DNA of 64,000 nucleotides, taken from Aporrectodea caliginosa. Its lineage: Eukaryota; Annelida; Clitellata; Crassiclitellata; Lumbricidae. The notes under the pieces were generated by a model. It was not told where the DNA came from, ran no database searches, and saw only the letters and a list, made by a program, of their open reading frames with translations. The position numbers were made by a program, and so were the translations under genes. The number at the start of each line of letters is the position of its first letter. Position 1 is the first letter of the stretch. Location of the stretch: assembly GCA_020284085.1 (NCBI GenBank), contig JACEVL010000493.1, positions 195,001 to 259,000 of the forward strand, written 5' to 3'. Shown in pieces: positions 21,094-41,405 of this stretch.

Positions 21094-24000
21094 GTTCGTC
21101 TTTATGTCCGTTACATATCCTCAGTGTAAGTCTCTGTTCCCATTTATATTAGAGCTGTACCGAATAGGATTTGTTACTATTCAGCCGATTACAAATAATT
21201 GAGTACACTATTCGGCCGCTTAAGAATAGTAGGTGACGACAGAGAAGGCATAAGTAGAAACTAGACACGGGTAAACACATTTTAAAATGTTTAATTTAAC
21301 TAACTTTTCGTACAGTAGTTGAACTTCATATTGCCTTAAATCTCAATCGCTTTCAATTTCAATCGTTTACTGTAAACCTTTGTAAACCAATACACAATAA
21401 ATACAATAATAGGCACAACTCTGAAACTAAAGAACAATTGGAATGCAGGCTTCAATGGAGCCCCAGAAGGGACAATAATCCCGCTATACAGGGACACCAT
21501 TTACAAGACAAGTCACAAGTGGCTGCAAGACAGAACGGAGGACATAGGTCTAATGTGCCTTGGTATCAAAATCCAAATAACTCACAAAGGAATAAAAAGC
21601 AAACATCATATATACAAATTCTTAACCACTAAGACTTAACTATTAACAACTGTTAGATCCAACAAGGTAATTGATTTACTTTTCATTGATAAGGTACGAA
21701 AGCAGCATTTAAAAAGTATTTGTAAGTTAGGTGCCTGTTTAATGTTACTGGGAAGCGAGTTCAAGATATGTAGGCCCATAATTATATTTAATCAAGAATT
21801 TACGAGATTGAGCCTGAAGGCCTATATTACGATATAATTTTTCTAGGTCCTAGTATACCTGGTGGTGCGAATGGATCTGAAAGCCCTGCTGGAAAAATCC
21901 CCGGAAAACATTCGGCAATACATTGATTAAAACGATAACGAAATCGCATGCTTGAAACGTATTAATCTGTCGGAATTTAAGGATCAGGAGCTCAGAAAAT
22001 AACAAAAAATAAAGAAATTCTGAATTTCTTTAAGTGGCATTACAGAAGGAAGTGTCCTTCTTACTGAAAGTTATACAACTTTGCTTGTAGAAAAACGTTC
22101 CAACTTTTTTCAGTTGGACTTGCCACTCTAGAGGCATGAAAAATATTCTTCAGCATGTTTGTATTTTAAATGATTACTTAATGCTGGTGTGAGACTTCGA
22201 ATGGCCAGTAACTAAACCTAGCATGTGAAATGATTACCTTGCTCATACTGCAAAGTGCCAATGGCCTTTCAAGTTACTGGGATCATCGTCCGTTATTGTA
22301 AAATAGTTCTAGACGGGACTTCGCTAAAAGTGTATTTATTCAGAACACTTAACACACGGTAAATGTCGAATAAAACGAAAATTGAACAAGTTTCAAATAG
22401 ATTTCAAACTTACATGCATTAAAACGGAAGTTAGAGTTTAGATCACAAAGACACTACACAGCGCAGCGTAAATTTTATACAGCGCAATTATTCATGTACG
22501 TATAAAATTTATGTAGCGCTTTCATAATTGGCGTTCAGTTTAGTAAACTATTCAGGTGAATCCTAATAATCTATTGGAATCTCTATACGGCCCGAAGCGA
22601 ATCGAACACGAATATTTGGCACAGCTCTAAATGTCTATAATTTATAATTATCGCGTATTTCTGGAACTCCTGAAATAAAATTAGAATAAATTCGAATAAG
22701 TTGCAATGAATTCCAACAGAATTGTTATTGTAATTGTAATTGCAACTTTATAGAGCGACGCTTCAAAAGAGACTCATTAGAGGAGCTCCAAACCTAACAC
22801 AATGAAACCACGAAAGTTGTTTGTAGATAGTAGCTTATAAATTCCAATTGAAGGGTTAAATTATAATATAATGGATGAATAGTTTGGATTGGATTTGTTT
22901 AGATCAGATTGAGATTAGATTAGATAAGTTTGATGAAATGTACATGTATAGCCTACTAGATAGATTATATGAGATTAGACAGGTTATTTCAGATGGGATA
23001 AGATTATATTAAATAAATTATATCAGATTGATAGATTAGATTATATAGCCTATTACATAGATAAGATTGGATTAGACAGGATTAAGTAGATTATATTAGA
23101 CAGATAGATTATATTAGATTATAATTATTAGATTGGATTAAATTGGATTAGATTAAATATATTATATTATATAGATTAGATTGGACTTGATGAGGTAGAT
23201 TAAACTAGCTTCCCAGTTTGTCGTGTCTGTCCAGCGGTGCAGAAAGGTCGCACACGAACGACTCCTTCCGTTTCCTGTTTCGCGCCTTCCGGTCACGTGA
23301 CTTTCCGACACCATCACGTGACGCCGACCCGGACGTCCTACCAAAGCTATCTGTCCGGTTTCCTGTCAGTCCTAATCCGCGCTGAACAGCACCACCCAAC
23401 CGGAAGTGTCCCGTGGTCTGAGGACGATCCAGAAATGGCCGCCATGTTGTTGCTTCATGCCGTCCATTGGGTTCGAAACCTGACGTTCTTCACGGACCTT
23501 GCCCTGACGGATCAGCTGGTGCTTCTGCGGAGTGCCTGGTGTGAGCTGTTCGTCCTCGGCGCGGCACAATCGTCGATGCCAGTCCACGTGGCACCACTCC
23601 TGGCCGCCGCTGGATTCAGGGCTACCGCGATGCCGACGGACAGCCTGGTTGATTTCGTCGATCATGTGAGGATCTTCCAGGATCAGGTGGAGAAGCTGAA
23701 AGGGTTGCGCGTGGATATGGCCGAGTACAGCTGTCTCAGGACCATCGTCATCTTCAGTCCAGGTGCTCCGATCATGTGTAACACCTGTACCAATCACCAT
23801 GTGCAATTAAAACACACCCATCACTTGCTTTCACTGCTTCACCGACGACCACCATGTATATTATGTCTAGAAAAACTAAAACTGAATCCTCAAATGAGAG
23901 CAACATTTTATTTGAAATAGCGTATTTCTTTAATTATTTAGCGTCTAAGATGATTAGCGTCGCCCTCCTCCTTTATTCGTGCTTGGAACTGGCACTGCGA

Positions 24001-25132
24001 AGGTACAGGTTGTGGCGGAGTTCCTTAAATCGTTGGCGTAATATCCAAATTTCTAAAACGCTACTCTAAAGCTAAGTGAAGAGCACCAGCTTATCTACGA
24101 GCGCTGCGTCAAATCAGAGGGGTTGTCCAGAGATGGTCAAGGGAAGTTCCGAGTCCGGTTACCAGAGAGACCAGAGAGAGGAGCTTCTAAGGCGGGTTTC
24201 GTTGAGGACGAGAAAGCTCGGAAGGCGGATGACTCGATGGCTTAGGGTAGGTATTCTTGAAAAGGTGTAATTTAACTAATTAGCCTACTATCAATTTTTG
24301 TAGCTTATGACCAAGACCTTTAAACCCTAGCTTTGTCTTGCCTTACCTCAGCTTATAGCTTGCCTCAAATCTGACCTTACTTGACTTTACCATACCCTGC
24401 TTTATTTTTTTTGACTTGGTTGGTGTATTATAATTATATAGGCCAATATTTACCATACCTTAGCTTTCCTTAATATACCTTTGCTTACTTTACTTTGCTT
24501 ACCTCAGCGCACCGTTAGTACCTACTTCTAACTTAAGCGATTTAAACACAGTTCATAAACTCTAACCGTCTAACGTCTCGCTCTGTGGCTACGTAATCTT
24601 TCTATAAAAATTTGTAGAGCTAATTTTCCGTTTCCCCCAAAGTTGGTCGTTTGACCCGGTCTCCCGTACACAAAAACCCCAACGTCACGCATTGATGGAT
24701 CACCTAATACAATAATTAGCGCTGCACTCATTTAGGCGCCAACCTGGGTGGTCCTCTTTTGCACGCACGCGCGCGCTATAAACCGCGGGGAAAGACGGCC
24801 TGACCAGTTTGCCAATCGCTCCATCACCTTTTGGCTATTATATCTTCATGTTGCTAATCTCCCCTGTCTGAATTATTCAGCGCTTTGATGTCATTCGTAC
24901 ATAATTAAACAATAAAGCTCGGGCAGTATGGGTGATTGTCCTCAAGAAAGCCGGCTAAGACGGCTGCGATCGTTTTAATTAAATCGTAAGTGGTGTTCTT
25001 TGACGGCGGCAGGCCACCTGTTACGTCATACAATAGTGCCTAATGCAAATTATAGACAGGCACGCACACACATTCACATGCATATTCTAAGCATGCATGC
25101 ATATGTATATCACCAATATATCTTAATGTTAT

Positions 25133-25182
<50 letters not shown>

Positions 25183-25903
25183 TGTATGTCATGATATCCT
25201 TATATATACAGTATATTTCATTTATTTGTAGTGCATATAAAGGCGTAACTTATATTCTGAGAGCATCTCTGATTACTTTGTTCTGTATACATAGGTGCTA
25301 TATATATTTTTAAAAATACAACATGACACTAGTTTCAATACCAGTTTCTATAAGCTCTAGGGGCGGGGGAAGCCGTTGGCTGGGCGCTACGTGTTTGCGG
25401 GTGCCTACCACTGCTGACGCATATAAGTACATGAGCATAGTCTGCTTATCAATGAACGTTCTGGTCTTGTTAATACTGTATGTCGTACACGAAAAAACGG
25501 TCGACTCATGAAATATTTTAGTTTCCTCACCCCCAATATCTGTTCAGTTACTTAGCCGAAGGGTTAGAAGAGTTGAACCTCACCCACCCCAACAACTAAA
25601 ACACTGTGTATTGTATAGTAAAACGTTCTTATTACAATTACAATTTCAGATGCCAGTGGCTTGACGAACGTTGTACAGGTCGAGAACGTCCAGGATAAGT
25701 CGCAGTGTGCCCTTGAGGAGTACGTTCGCACCCAGTACCCCAACCAACCGTCTCGATTCGGTCGACTCCTCCTCAGGTTGAGGTCTCTACGAGCCGTCTC
25801 ACCACGGGTCATCCAGCAACTGTTCTTCATCGGCGTCGTTGGTAGGACCTCGATGGAAACAGTCGTCAAGGACATGTTGCTCGGGGGAAATACCTATAAT
25901 TGA
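20310..25903 (+). CDS. COUP-TF/NR2F-like nuclear receptor, three exons
   Basis: A ligand-activated-type transcription factor of the NR2F (COUP-TF) family, nuclear, binding AGGTCA direct repeats. Exons 20310-21093, 23235-23762 and 25650-25903 join in phase 1 at both introns, giving about 521 residues (typical COUP-TF about 400-420). The N-terminus (1-180) is Pro/Ser/Thr-rich. The DBD, residues about 180-262, has P-box CEGCKS as in COUP-TF, but the first gap of zinc module 2 is 16 residues (C218 to C235) not 5. The LBD has [68 protein letters not shown] and the AF-2 helix ETVVKDML. Divergence from the normally near-invariant COUP-TF sequence suggests a lineage-specific paralog. The start ATG at 20310 is the first in frame; a 5' exon is possible. 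Confidence 0.93.
21150..22629. mobile_element. hAT-like element in NR2F intron 1
   Basis: The ends TAGAGCTGTACCGAAT...ATTTGGCACAGCTCTA are imperfect inverted repeats of about 16 bp (AGAGCTGTRCC). No clear target duplication and no transposase, so an old non-autonomous copy. The call rests only on the inverted ends. Confidence 0.5.
22870..23200. repeat. (GATTA)n-rich tract before NR2F exon 2
   Basis: Irregular GATTAGATT/AGATTATATTAG units, as beside Rh exon 7. Part of an intron. Confidence 0.75.
23235..23762 (+). CDS. NR2F-like exon 2: hinge and most of the LBD
   Basis: Acceptor GTCTGTCCAG. It starts with the completion of AVQKGR, the family hinge start, and ends FSP plus one base before GTGCTC. 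It contains helices 1-8 of the ligand-binding fold. Confidence 0.93.
24072..24245 (+). other. Coding-like segment in NR2F intron 2
   Basis: One frame reads [19 protein letters not shown], then [17 protein letters not shown], then [15 protein letters not shown] and TAG. Its charged, helical character stands out from the surrounding intron. A second frame is also open. It could be an exon of a gene I do not recognise, or a fragment of a processed copy. Confidence 0.2.
24246..25640. other. NR2F intron 2 remainder
   Basis: CTTACCTTACC-type imperfect repeats (24300-24500), a GC-rich patch with GCGCGCTATAAACCGCGG at 24770-24790, and a (TA)n run at 25138-25176. No exon seen. Confidence 0.4.
25650..25903 (+). 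CDS. NR2F-like exon 3: LBD C-terminus
   Basis: Acceptor ACAATTTCAG, stop TGA at 25901-25903. It encodes [30 protein letters not shown] and [20 protein letters not shown], ending LLGGNTYN. The NWPYMSIQ-like family tail is absent. Confidence 0.93.
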
Positions 25904-26314
25904 CCTTATTAAAACTTGGTTTAGGTGCGCCATCGGTTGATGCCTTGTGCGATAAACACCAGTGAGATAGAAGTTTTAAAATGTAATTACATGTACACTT
26001 TGTACAGTGTCTCCTGGTATCTCTTGTGTTGCGAGATAATCTGACCCACAGGCGAATACATAGTTGATGAAAGTCGGAACAACGTACATTTAATATTGGC
26101 AAGTGTTTATAAGATCTCTGTTAAAAAAATGGCGATTAGCAATTGGTTAATAAAGAATACACTTACCTACTTAAGTTGTAGGGTCTCTGAAAACCTGACG
26201 CAACCAGAACATTAGAAGAAATGGGGAAAAGTGGTTGTGAATGAGCTGGTGCCCTGCTCTTAATTTTGTTAAGTAGCACGTTATAAATGTTTGGTTGTAA
26301 TACGATAACCCTTA

Positions 26315-26460
26315 CAATGATATATGCATCAATCGATGGCGCTGAGCAACTAGTAGTGAGGGACTGACTAGTTCAAGGTACTTACAATGACCATGTCAGG
26401 ACTCAGAAGAGGTTCGAACCTGTGTGCAGCAAGGCGAGCGCTGTAACAATAGCCTATTTT
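26315..26460 (-). repeat. tRNA-derived SINE fragment
   Basis: Shares 'CGATGGCGCTGAGCAA', 'GTTCGAACCTGTG' and 'CAAGGCGAGCGCT' with 26600-26785 and 46490-46650. In the minus sense these are the tail, B box and A box of a tRNA-type SINE. Confidence 0.65.
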
Positions 26461-26589
26461 ATTATTAATCGGCTACCTTATCGCATTTCCTATATAGCAT
26501 CGACTGAAGACGTTTTAAGGGTGTCTAAGAGTGGGAAATGAGCGCCTCCATTTGGGACACAGGGTATTTACTTCCTTACTTACTCAACA

Positions 26590-26790
26590 CAGTCAACAGA
26601 TTATTATTACTTATTTATTAAGCGCCACTATCTAATGTCCAAGCATCAATCGATGGAGCTGAGCAATTGTGAGTGAATGACTTGCTCAAGGTCCATACAC
26701 AGTAACCGTCTCAGAAAAGGAGCCTCGAACCCGTGTTCTCCAAGTTACAAGGCGAGCGCTCTAACCAGTCGGCTCCCCCTTCCCACAGAC
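26590..26790 (-). repeat. tRNA-Thr-derived SINE (near complete)
   Basis: Minus strand: A box GACTGGTTAGAGCGCT, anticodon-like loop CTTGTAA (TGT), B box GGGTTCGAGGC. Then the body ACCTTGAGCAAGTCATTC, CAATTGCTCAGCTCCATCG and the tail TGGCGCTTAATAAATAAG. About 190 bp. Confidence 0.8.
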
Positions 26791-26843
26791 CGAGTCCCTC
26801 GTTGGCGGTCGAATAGGTAAGAGTGAGGCAGTAAGTAAGTAGG

Positions 26844-34949
<8,106 letters not shown>

Positions 34950-35314
34950 CGTTAAGAGACAGAGGTAGAACAGAAGGTTACTTGGAAATGTCAAGGACTC
35001 TTTCCGACAAGAATTCTGGACGACAGGCGAAGGTTCTTTACAAAGCAAGACGATCTTTCTACAGTGTCCACGTGACAACTGGCATGCTTCTCTGCACAGG
35101 GTACTTGTTCCCGACATACTGAGAAGAGAAGAGTACCCCTCACTACGGTTCCCTGAGAAATCAGCCTCCACTGAAATCGGGCGTTCAATAGAGGTTCGTG
35201 CTACGTGAGCTTCCAATCTCGGAAACTCTGTGACTGATGTTCTTACTTTTCCAGATGTTGATAATAAAGTGTACTTGTTCCGGTAATTCATGACGCGGGC
35301 AGTCGCACTCAGGG

Positions 35315-35585
35315 ATTATACTTGCTAGTACTTAAAGACAAATGTGATACCTGCCAGCAATGAAATACAAAAACGATACTTGTCAGTACTTAAAGACAAC
35401 ACAATAGTTGTTAATGCTTAAAGACAAAAACCATACTCACCATTAGTCCTATTTAAAGATGACACTTGTCAATACTTATAAACACGAAACTTGTCAGTAC
35501 CTAAATACGATACTGGTAACTACTTTAGTATGATATTTGCTAGCACTTAAAGACGATACTTGTCAGTACTAAAAGACTTATATGC
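35315..35585. repeat. ~31-bp degenerate array (GATACTTGTCAGTACTTAAA)
   Basis: About nine diverged units, similar in style to the Rh intron arrays. One unit holds CCATACTCACC, i.e. GGTGAGTATGG on the minus strand, a donor-like site. Confidence 0.7.
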
Positions 35586-35650
35586 ATTGGTGGGATTTCA
35601 GACCCAACCTCAGATTAACATTTTAGCACGCTAACCACTAGAGAATAGCG
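35585..35650 (-). repeat. Degenerate tRNA-like SINE head
   Basis: Minus strand TAGTGGTTAGCGTGCTAA resembles an A box and GGTCTGAAATCCC a B box. Low similarity. Confidence 0.3.
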
Positions 35651-35711
35651 CACCTCAGAAACCAACATTAACTACCTTTATTTACGCATACACTACGCCT
35701 AACTCTACAAT

Positions 35712-35890
35712 CATGGGCGTATTTAGGGGTAGTTTTACGGGTTCCAACCCCCGAAATAAGTTTCCGAAAAACATTTTTTTATGTTTTTACATGCGAAATA
35801 CCAAAAAACATTAATTTTTGCGACCATCTCCAACGGAAACCCCTGAAATCTTTAAACCCCGCCGACATTTTTCCTGGCTACGACCCTGTC
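35712..35890. repeat. Dispersed repeat 'ATGGGCGTATTTAGGG', copy 1
   Basis: ATGGGCGTATTTAGGGG...GGGTTCCAACCCCC recurs at 51493-51545. No ORF. Possibly a MITE. Confidence 0.5.
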
Positions 35891-36884
35891 TGCAATTACA
35901 TAGCCTACATTGATTTTAAAACAGCACAAACTGATCCCAACAAACGAATATATACATATATATATATATATATATTTATATATTAATATAGCTACATATC
36001 TAATTTACAAAATAAAATGATTTCGAACATGTCTAAAATATATCCGTAGTTACCGATAAATCTACGTGCAGCATCCGCTCCGCAGGAGTTCGATTTCAGA
36101 GATCGATCCAGTCTTAGGATCCTCGATGCTGCTGCTGCTGCCGCTTACGTCGTGATCGATGGGTCCAATCCACCGATGGGCTGATCTAAAAGCCCTCCTC
36201 CAACAGAGAGACTGGCATCTACGGAAACTGCCACGGACGATTATAACACGCGGCACGTTCGCAAGACTTCTGCGTAGACCGCAATGTACGTTGGCTTCAT
36301 CGATGCTACAGCCAGAAGTCTTTCATCTTTGCCAGTGATCACACACGCCAGGTCTTACAGATACAAAGAGGCATACACGCAAGCAAACACTGATGTGCCA
36401 GCGCTAGAAAAGGTGATATCGTCGTTTCACTCATTCGGTACTTCAGTCCCCTTCGTCATCATCATCACTTTATGCCGAGTACTATATATATTTCGGAGTA
36501 GCATTAGTTCATACAGAGACAGAGACTTTGTGTGTGATTACATATATCGAACTTATTGAAACAGGGTTGGTTGCAGGTATATAAACGAATGTTAAGGGTT
36601 TGTTAAACAAGCCTGGTAGTTTTCGTCTAGGCCTGTTGCCTGTGTGTTCTCTCAAAGTAGAGTTGCCAAGTCTTCATTCTGTATAGTTAAAGGGCTTAAA
36701 CTAACACAGAAGTTACTATCGGTTTCGTGTCCTACTAGGCCAACCGAGCTGTTTATTGTCGTACATGTATGCTTAACGCTCACTTCAGAGAAGGAGACGT
36801 TTCTGGAACTTCTTGTCACAGACAAGGTTGTATCGTTACTACGACTTTTTACGTTTACAATATACTTTGTTTTATTTCAATGAG

Positions 36885-37075
36885 TTTTTCCTAATAGTTT
36901 ATGGACTTCTTGCTTCTCTATGCTCTACAATCCTCTCTGGTAGCATCTCTACCTCCTTCTCTCACCTTAAAACCTTCCTTTTCTCTCGGATTTCGAGTGC
37001 CTCGCACTGCGAGCACTTCTGAAAGGCTTATGCTACGAGAAGCGCTTTATAAATGATCAAATACAATACAATAGT
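36885..37075 (+). pseudogene. LINE 3' end (+ strand)
   Basis: Open text 'STSFSHLKTFLFSRISSAS' followed by AGAAGCGCTTTATAAATGAT and an AATACAATAC tail, the LINE family seen at 13150 in the opposite direction. Confidence 0.55.
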
Positions 37076-37617
37076 TTTGTAGTAGTACCTTACAATATGA
37101 ACAAATATGCGACGACTTTCGGAATGTCTTAAATGCGCACAGAAACGTACCGTATATTTTCATTGATTATTCAAGAAAAGATGGGCTATACGAGTATACG
37201 TGTATGGATGCTCCCTCTGCCCTCTCTGTCCAGCTACCTCCCTGTCTTTATCGCTCCCTCCCAGGCTCCCACCCTCCATCCCTCTCGTCTCCATCACTCC
37301 TGCTTTTGATCATTAACTGCATCATTTCTCAGCTTTATTTCCTTAATCTTCGGACGGCATTTCTGACTAATTTTGGGTAATGATCGAATGTAAGCTTGTT
37401 CTTACAAGAATTGCCTCGATGCTCTTTGTGTCCGTCTGTGTGTCTGTCTATCCGTCTGTCTGTGCTGTATACGTCCTGCTTTCATGTCCTTCGTTTCCAC
37501 CGACTTTTCTGTTCGCCTCTTTCTATACATATACATACAGTAAGCTATACAAATAATTATACTACCTTATAAATCTGTGTATGTGAACACAATGTATGTA
37601 TGTAAGTATATATTATA

Positions 37618-37673
37618 TATACATACACACACACACACAATATATATATATATATATATATACATAAGGTGGT

Positions 37674-37704
<31 letters not shown>

Positions 37705-37705
37705 C
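37618..37705. repeat. (CA)n/(TA)n microsatellite
   Basis: CACACACA then two TATATA blocks separated by ACATAAGGTGGTCTT; the GGTGGTC motif recurs after the second block. Confidence 0.9.
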
Positions 37706-37857
37706 GGTGGTCAAGTTCGATTATATCGCTACAGCGTCGTCTTCAGCATTAAACCTCATTGTCTGCTGCAATTCCTCCAATGCCGATCGGAGACATGGTT
37801 CTGCTGGGAGGCGAATTAATTGCCTGTCTGTTCTAGATTCAGGCCAATGTTATACCC

Positions 37858-37962
37858 CGCAGTCGATCGAGTCGAGTGTATACGATCGACTTGGCTCGGC
37901 CGACGATCGACTTTGTCGACTCGCCGACCTTTCGACGACTCGATCGACTTGGACTGTATATA
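37858..37962. repeat. CGATCGACT inverted/direct repeat cluster
   Basis: AGTCGATCGAGTCGA near 37861 is inverted as CGACTCGATCGACTT near 37936-37950. GATCGACTT occurs three times. GC-rich island in A+T-rich DNA. Confidence 0.6.
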
Positions 37963-38034
37963 ATAGTCTCTTGGCCAAAATTGCTGACGACTGTTGCATT
38001 CTTATTATTCTTATATTCCACAACCTATATTAGG

Positions 38035-39790
38035 CCTACTCATGAACTTCAATTGCACACTCTTCTTCAAACTGTCAAACTGTAGGCTACATGAACTGGT
38101 AAGTAACATTTCAGGTATTATAATGATATCGTGTGTGCCTGTGGTTGACTTGTAGGCCTAAGGATTACGCCTCGTCTAATCCGTCGACTTGATCAGGGAG
38201 GCAGCCAGGCTACAATGGAATCTCCTACAGTACGGTACAGAAATGAGTACCAGCTCAACAAATAAGACGGCAGTAGAGGTAGGCCTACTAGAGGATGTGT
38301 AATGTGACTAATGTCTATTTTAATCCGTGCTAGGGCGCTATATAAATTTCAAGAAACTTGAAACTGCCCACGATTACTGAAGTTAGTTAGAGGTTCAGGC
38401 TTGGAACCTCATGGTGGGTTCAGTAACAGTTCAGCATAATTATGCTCCAGATTATAGACATACAAATGCTCCAAATCGCCTGTTATAAAATTGCAAGTAT
38501 TTTGCCACGAATCCACATGACACTAATTGTATTTCATATTATCACATTTCCAATCCGGAAGGCAACCATGTAGGCATTTTTGGTTTTGAAAAAGATAGGG
38601 TTAACTAAGGCAAATAGGCCTATATGAATCGTGGGCGGGCACCTGCAGTTCCCTTTAATAGCCTAGGGCAGGCGATGTTATTTAAGAACATCAACTTGGG
38701 TTGCTTCGGTTAAAACACACCGTTTCTTAACAGGAATGCAACTCGAAACGGAACTCAGTTTGAAATAAAATGTAACAAACCAAGTTAAACCAAAGTTTAC
38801 GAATCGAGTTTTTCCTTCCGAGGCTAAATTTTGCTCGTATAACTAATTTAAATACTGCCTAGCCTACTCTATATTACAATTTAATCTGATGTAAGACCGA
38901 CATTGAAACATGGAATAAGCAGCTTAGATGATATTATAGGCCCTAATTGGCTTAGCGATATTGAAGTTGGCACTTAGATTACTACACCCATTGCGATTGC
39001 CTTTTTATATAATTCGACAATTATGACATCATCGCAAAATGACGTAATTTTCCTTTGTTCTCTCATGGTGCGGACACATTCCATTAGTTTCTGTCGGAGG
39101 GAGGGAGCAGACGTCGAAGAAACGATAAAGAAGGCGAAAAATTTCTAAAACCACGACAGAAACGGTTAAATATACGACAAGATAAGACGAAGATGTTGAA
39201 GAAGATGACGAGCAGCAGTTCCAAACCTGAGCAGCCGTCGATATTCGAAGTTAAACAGAAAGTAGCCTACTCGTAACGTATGAAAAAATTTGATCATCGT
39301 CATTTCAACGAGCGAAAATAATCGGTAATTAAGTAAAAATATGGTAAACTGATGCAAGTAGCCTAAGAACTAAGTGTGAAAGTTAGTTAGAAAAATAAGC
39401 ATTACATAACAGTTAGAAATTTTATAGTATGCATTCCCTCCTTTTAGGCCTACTGCATCTGTTGTTCTTGATTTTGGCTTGTTAAATATTTGTATAGCGC
39501 GTTTTTAAAGTAGCCAATCGTACAGGACCGTTTTACATAAAAGTATCAAATCGCCTAACCAAGATAAAATTTTGAAGATGACAGAGAGACAACCTCAGAC
39601 AAACATTATAGGCCTACAGTTGAAACCAAAGATTTTAGCTGTTAAAATCTTTGTTCGAAACCATAGCAACAGAATGGCCGACGGACAGATTAGAGAGACG
39701 AGTGGACAACCGAGAGAAAAACAGAAACAAAAGGCCAGACACGGACATAGCTAGAGGGACTCTTTTCCGTTGTTTGCGTTTCTGTGTCTA
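38035..39790. other. Intergenic, no gene recognised
   Basis: Only a GGGCGCTATATAAATTTC LINE tail (38332-38349) and short non-coding ORFs. CRE-like degenerate motifs occur at 39023 and 39037. Confidence 0.4.
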
Positions 39791-39813
39791 ATCATTCCCA
39801 TGTCTAAGCATTA

Positions 39814-40231
39814 TGACGTCATTTTCATAGTCTGACGTCATATATTTTGGACCATACTCATTAATGTAGACAACTAAGAATGAAGTGCATTATGACGTCA
39901 CAGGTATAATTTTAATTGGACCATTTCGCAGAATAGAGCGCCACTTTGCGATCATGCAGGGGCGTTACTTTAACTTATTTCATTTAAGAAAAAAATACCC
40001 GAAGACGAATTAGAGTAGGTTCTGAAGATGTTTGAAGTGGAAGAACGAAGACGAATTTGCAAATGTAGGCCCCTATGCGATTCGATTTTATACGCTTGAT
40101 TAACCGGTCGATTAATAGTCCTCTAAATTATGTTTTGCCAATCATATTATGACGTCATTTCTGAAATTTTATTCTGATGCATTTTGTTGCTTCTCTTTAG
40201 GCAATATTTCGTCTGTCGTATTATGACGTCA
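39814..40231. promoter_or_regulatory. Cluster of five TGACGTCA (CRE) octamers
   Basis: Perfect palindromic CREB/ATF sites at 39814-39821, 39833-39840, 39893-39900, 40150-40157 and 40224-40231; four of the five are preceded by TTA (TTATGACGTCA). Chance expectation is far below one per kilobase. The target gene is unknown; the Methyltransf_FA exons start 1 kb downstream on the + strand. Confidence 0.45.
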
Positions 40232-40239
40232 TATTTAAA

Positions 40240-41170
40240 GAAATAAATGCTGAGGCAGGTTCATATCCGCCATTTTGGCCATCAGTGGCGTGTGCATATT
40301 TTGCAAGTTGCTCTGAAAGTTCTAATATTTTTGATCGACAGAATGATGAATGTATTCTAAGCTTATCTGTTTATTTCCTGATTCATACTTTTGGTAGGTC
40401 GAAGTTTGCTGGACTTGCAATTTTTTAGGACTACATTTATATGAATAAATCTTTTGCGGGGGAAGATTTCGCCGCACTGGAAAGAATTTGTTTACTTCTG
40501 TCTATGCTCGTGTCTCCTCATGAGCTTTTGCAATGACAGCGCCATAGAAGTTTCCAGATTAGCCTATATTAGATATCTTTGCTTCTTCTTCTTTGCTTCT
40601 CCTCCGTCAGACCAAGGCCAACTTGTCGTCTCCAGAATTCTCTATCCTTGATTTGTTCCTTTGCTTCTATATTAGATATGATATTAGCCTAATAATATGA
40701 TATTTTGTTTGAAATTCTGTGTACGCTGATTTGTGAATGACTGCACTCATGAATGACTAAATATTCTGGTTTTCCGCAAAAGAGCTATAAAGATTCTTAA
40801 TCAGTTTAAGAATAAACTGATTGATTTGACTGCAGCCCTGCGGCCCCTGCCAACATTTCCATGGGCGTTGGATGGGTCCCATCATCCCATGTGTGCTGTA
40901 TACGGGTCCCATGTTAGAATATGGGTGGGCTTGCTGGTAGGATCACAGCATGGTCAACTTGCGTTGTTCGTACTGCTAAATATTAATCTACTTTAATTAC
41001 TCTATCGCCACCATTTAGGATGTAGGCCTACTATACAAGTATTTCTGATTACCAGTTTTAATTCTGTTACAGTGTCTTCGCTGAGAGTTAGATACTGCCA
41101 GAACGCTATTACAATCAGTTGTCCAAGTTTATCATGAATCAGAATTCCAGTCTTTCATGCTCAATGATTG
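40240..41170. other. Possible upstream region of the Methyltransf_FA gene
   Basis: No convincing exon. ORF 40454-40651 is hydrophobic and Phe/Ser-rich without motifs. Confidence 0.3.
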
Positions 41171-41180
41171 AAAAACAGAG

Positions 41181-41405
41181 AATGGAAAAACCCCCAACAT
41201 CATGGACCGCAACAACTACAGAGCTTTTTGGGTGAAATGGGAGTCGGGTGGGATGATAACAGTCGACAAGGGGTGTGGTCATTGGAAATTCAAGGTTCCT
41301 AGTTTGGGTGATGACAATGAGGAAAAGGATGTTCAATGGTCTTACCATCTCAACATGGGATGGTGCCACTGGATTCTGGAATTTTTCATTTCTCCAAAGA
41401 CCAAG
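41181..41405 (+). CDS. Methyltransf_FA second-half exon
   Basis: 75 codons, acceptor ACAGAG, donor AAG/GTATTT. YRAFWVKW corresponds to the family's YR.FW.SW motif, followed by Gly-rich ITVDKGCG and a C-terminal GWCHWILEFF strand. Confidence 0.45.

Noticed and set aside
23372..23806. 144-codon minus-strand ORF
   Set aside because: Shadow of NR2F exon 2 in a GC-rich region.
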